Assembly: GCA_023398615.1 (NCBI GenBank)
Contig: JAEWSD010000187.1
Span: 1 to 14,449 of the forward strand
Direction of reading: 5' to 3'
DNA: 14,449 nt
Source: Bacillota bacterium
Lineage (GTDB): Bacteria; Bacillota; Clostridia; Lachnospirales; Lachnospiraceae
Position numbers and translations under genes: made by a program. Positions 12,060 through 14,449 of this stretch are shown piece after piece. Positions within the stretch are counted from its first letter, which is position 1. Every line of letters starts with the position of its first letter. The notes under the pieces are model-generated. The model saw nothing but the letters and a program-made list of their open reading frames with translations. It had not been told where the DNA came from and ran no database searches.

Positions 12060-13706
12060 ATGGGAAAAATAAAAAGTATTTTAAGGCTTAAGTCTGTATT
12101 AAAAGCCTACCGGATGATTATAGCTGCCGGAACTGCGGGAATTCTTCTGAGTTCTTTGCTTTCCGCTCCGATTCCTTACGTGATTGGGTATTCAATTGAT
12201 AAGGTATTGATGGGCAGTAAAAGTTACCGGGAGTTCTATCTGTATATCGGCGTAATTGCACTGCTTTATTTGCTGCAATATATAATCTCCCTGATCTCTG
12301 AGAATTTATTTGTGCGGATTAATAATTCCGTTGTAAATGAGATGAGATATAAGGTGATGGAGAAAATCATAAACCTGCCCATGAGCTATCTCTCCGTAAC
12401 GGAGAAAGGGTATGTCCAGGGGCGGTTGGCGGAATGTAATTCGATCGGAAGCCTGTTTTCACCGTCTATAATAAGCCTGTTTCTTGGGCTGCTGAATGCT
12501 TTCCTTGCTATTCTTTCGATGTTTCTCATTAATCTTAAACTAACCGTAATTGCCCTGGTGCTGACACCGATCTTCTTTTTTGTATCGAAGGCATCCACTA
12601 AGGGGTTTATGAAGAATACGAAGGATATGATGGAATCCAATGCGATACTCAGCGGAGAATGCTTTGAAATACTGAACGGCATTGAAGATATCAAGGTTTT
12701 AAACGGCAAAGAAAAGCACCTGTCGAAATTTAAGAAAAAAATTGATGAGTTGGTTAAATTCAGCATGAAGCAAAGCAGATCGATGATTATGCTTCTTGAG
12801 AATATTGTTATCCTGAATGAAGCAGGCAGCCTTCTTATTCTGCTGATTTCAGGGATATTGATTTTAAAGGGGCAGTTCACGGTCGGACTGTATACCTCCT
12901 TTTCATTATACATAGCAAAGGTATTCGGCAGCACCCAGGGGCTGGCAACCTTAGGTACAACCTTAAAACCGGTTTTCTTAAGTATCGAAAGAATTTTTGA
13001 GCTTCTGGACAGAGAGGATGAGAATTACGGCAGGGAGCTTATGCTGGAAGGCCGGGTTGACGAGCTTGAATTCAGACATGTGGGATTTCGTTATAAGGAA
13101 GAGCTGGCAGATGTGTTTAAGGATGTGAATTTCAGTCTTCAAAGAGGCGGCAAGGTACTTCTTCAAGGCGATAACGGTTCGGGCAAGACCACCCTGATCA
13201 AACTGCTGCTTGGTTTATATCAGCCGACTTTCGGACAGATATTGCTTAACGGCGGCGATGCGTCCGGAATCAATTGTGACAGTATACGGCGGCATTTTGG
13301 AATCGTATCACAAAGTATCTTTTTATTCCGGGGGACCGTACTGGACAATATACTGTACGGACAGCGGGAGAAGGGCCGCAGGGATGTTGAAGGCTTAATC
13401 CGGTCCCTGGGATTGGAAAATTATATTGGGAGATTGCCCAAGGGACTCGATACGGATATCAGTCAGAATACATCCGGTATCTCAGGAGGACAGGCGCAGA
13501 TCATCGCATTTATCAGAGCGATGCTGTCCGGTAAAGATGTTATTATTCTGGACGAGCCGGTTTCGAATGTGGATGCGGAAACCCGTAACGTGATAATCAA
13601 TATCTTAAAGGACGGAACATTTCATGGGATTCTTATTGTTATTTCACATCAGACGGAAGGACTTGATTTCTTTACGAGGGTAATCGATATTACGGAAACA
13701 GCATAA
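12060..13706 (+). CDS. ABC exporter half-transporter (fused membrane and ATPase domains)
   Basis: This is a 548-residue protein with six predicted membrane helices in about 15-300 and a nucleotide-binding domain from about 335. Walker A is GDNGSGKTT at 370-378 (K376), the signature is ISGGQ at 474-478, Walker B has D498 with catalytic E499, and the switch histidine is H530 (ISHQTEG). All catalytic positions are intact, so a homodimer is expected. The text after the signature (AQIIAFIRAM) departs from the usual QRQRxxxARAL, and the D-loop is SNVD. The style resembles peptide, bacteriocin or lipid exporters lacking the peptidase domain, but no substrate peptide gene is visible nearby. It begins 71 bases after the FabV stop with no terminator or clear promoter between, and the SDR gene follows 62 bases later, suggesting one operon. 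Confidence 0.88.
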   Translation: MGKIKSILRLKSVLKAYRMIIAAGTAGILLSSLLSAPIPYVIGYSIDKVLMGSKSYREFYLYIGVIALLYLLQYIISLISENLFVRINNSVVNEMRYKVMEKIINLPMSYLSVTEKGYVQGRLAECNSIGSLFSPSIISLFLGLLNAFLAILSMFLINLKLTVIALVLTPIFFFVSKASTKGFMKNTKDMMESNAILSGECFEILNGIEDIKVLNGKEKHLSKFKKKIDELVKFSMKQSRSMIMLLENIVILNEAGSLLILLISGILILKGQFTVGLYTSFSLYIAKVFGSTQGLATLGTTLKPVFLSIERIFELLDREDENYGRELMLEGRVDELEFRHVGFRYKEELADVFKDVNFSLQRGGKVLLQGDNGSGKTTLIKLLLGLYQPTFGQILLNGGDASGINCDSIRRHFGIVSQSIFLFRGTVLDNILYGQREKGRRDVEGLIRSLGLENYIGRLPKGLDTDISQNTSGISGGQAQIIAFIRAMLSGKDVIILDEPVSNVDAETRNVIINILKDGTFHGILIVISHQTEGLDFFTRVIDITETA

Positions 13707-13768
13707 CGCACAGGGATAAGCAGCCATGAATATCTTGTTGTGAAAACATCATAACGAGGTGTTATGTC

Positions 13769-14449
13769 ATGATACCAATGTATTCTTATTACGGCTATGA
13801 GACGGTTTGCAGGGAACAGCCGGTTACCTTCCCGCCCCAGCACCAGCCGATACAGCCCGGGTTGGAATACCTGATGAATCCTATTCCGATATCCGATAAC
13901 CCCGGTTACCGGGGCAGCGGGAAATTAGATGGCAAGGTAGCCATTATCACCGGCGGAGACAGCGGAATCGGGCGTGCGGTTGCCATTGGCTTTGCGAAGG
14001 AAGGCGCAAAGCTTGTTATCGTATATATGCCGCATGAAGAAGAGGATGCCCAGGACACCGTAAAAATGGTAAAGAAATATGGACAAAATATTTTGCTCAT
14101 TTCAGGCGATTTAAGAATACCGGAATTTTCAAAGAAAATCATAAAGGAAACAATAGATTGCTATGGCAAATTAGATATATTGGTTATCAACCAGGGTGTC
14201 CAGTTTCCACAGGCGAGCATTCTGGATATCTCCGACGAACAGCTTGAAGCTACATTCCGGACCAATATATTTCCTCATTTTTATTTGACGAAGGCCGCTT
14301 TGCCTTATCTGAAGGCAGGCAGCAGCATAATTTCGACGGCGTCTGTGACCGCTTATGCCGGTGCTCCTCTTTTGATCGATTATTCCTCGACAAAGGGTGC
14401 AGTCGTTTCCTTTACCCGTTCTTTATCCCTACAGCTCGCCGAGTGCGGC
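13769..14449 (+). CDS. short-chain dehydrogenase/reductase (YdaD/YghA/YhxC-like), 3' end outside window
   Basis: The first 227 residues are present and the frame is open to the window edge. The N-terminal extension FPPQHQPIQPGLEYLMNP is characteristic of the SDR group that includes YdaD, YhxC and YghA. The nucleotide loop is TGGDSGIG at 61-68, the tetrad residues are N166, S192, Y205 and K209 (YSSTK), and the segment FRTNIFPHFYLTKAALP is well conserved. The usual NNAG structural motif reads INQG at 140-143. I chose ATG 13769, nine bases after GAGG; an ATG at 13764 hits a stop at once. These enzymes are NAD(P)-dependent oxidoreductases of unclear substrate, often linked with general stress genes (family knowledge). 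Co-orientation with FabV and the exporter suggests a shared transcript. Confidence 0.88.
   Translation, partial: MIPMYSYYGYETVCREQPVTFPPQHQPIQPGLEYLMNPIPISDNPGYRGSGKLDGKVAIITGGDSGIGRAVAIGFAKEGAKLVIVYMPHEEEDAQDTVKMVKKYGQNILLISGDLRIPEFSKKIIKETIDCYGKLDILVINQGVQFPQASILDISDEQLEATFRTNIFPHFYLTKAALPYLKAGSSIISTASVTAYAGAPLLIDYSSTKGAVVSFTRSLSLQLAECG

Noticed and set aside
12386..12934. Minus-strand open frame (182 codons) opposite the third ABC gene
   Set aside because: Antisense to the membrane domain of a convincing exporter, with no ribosome site and no recognisable fold.

Overview
The window reads as chromosome of a low-to-mid GC Gram-positive anaerobe of the Clostridia, most likely Lachnospiraceae-like. 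This is an inference. It rests on strong AGGAGG-type ribosome sites, sigma-A promoters with consensus -35/-10 boxes, a clostridial-type PilZ protein, a DUF2089 / SHOCT-like / YvlD-type operon, a trans-2-enoyl reductase of the FabV/TER family, and a secreted YkuD L,D-transpeptidase with Ig-like repeats. There are no rRNA or tRNA genes, CRISPR arrays or transposase genes.

Layout. (1) 1-140: the 5' end of a minus-strand PilZ gene with its promoter. (2) 181-335: a small non-coding terminal-inverted-repeat element (MITE-like). (3) 362-2091, minus strand: a four-gene operon reading DUF2089 zinc-ribbon/HTH protein, SHOCT-like protein, a diverged paralogue of it, and a YvlD-type four-helix membrane protein. 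It starts from a textbook promoter at 2063-2091. (4) 2226-3217, plus: an AraC-type regulator with a GyrI-like effector domain, followed by a diverged inverted copy of the MITE and a Rho-independent terminator. (5) 3509-7129, plus: a two-gene heterodimeric ABC exporter with one degenerate and one consensus ATPase site, with its own promoter and a candidate operator. (6) 7134-8990, plus: a solo repeat hairpin, then a secreted L,D-transpeptidase and a strong hairpin terminator. (7) 9020-10555, minus: a TetR-family repressor and a cysteine-motif flavoprotein, probably one autoregulated operon. (8) 10595-14449, plus: a second near-identical MITE, then FabV/TER enoyl reductase, a single-gene ABC exporter and the start of a short-chain dehydrogenase, probably co-transcribed.

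How the parts may work together. The window is dominated by envelope and stress or xenobiotic functions: three ABC exporter subunits, two one-component regulators of drug-responsive type (AraC-GyrI, TetR), a flavin reductase, an envelope-stress-type operon and a cell-wall cross-linking enzyme. The least explained material is non-coding. A MITE family occurs as two near-identical copies and one diverged copy with covarying hairpins, plus a solo end. A second structured repeat sits between stop and start codons inside two unrelated minus-strand operons and ends at the downstream ribosome binding site. Function assignments come from reading motifs by eye; no database search was possible.
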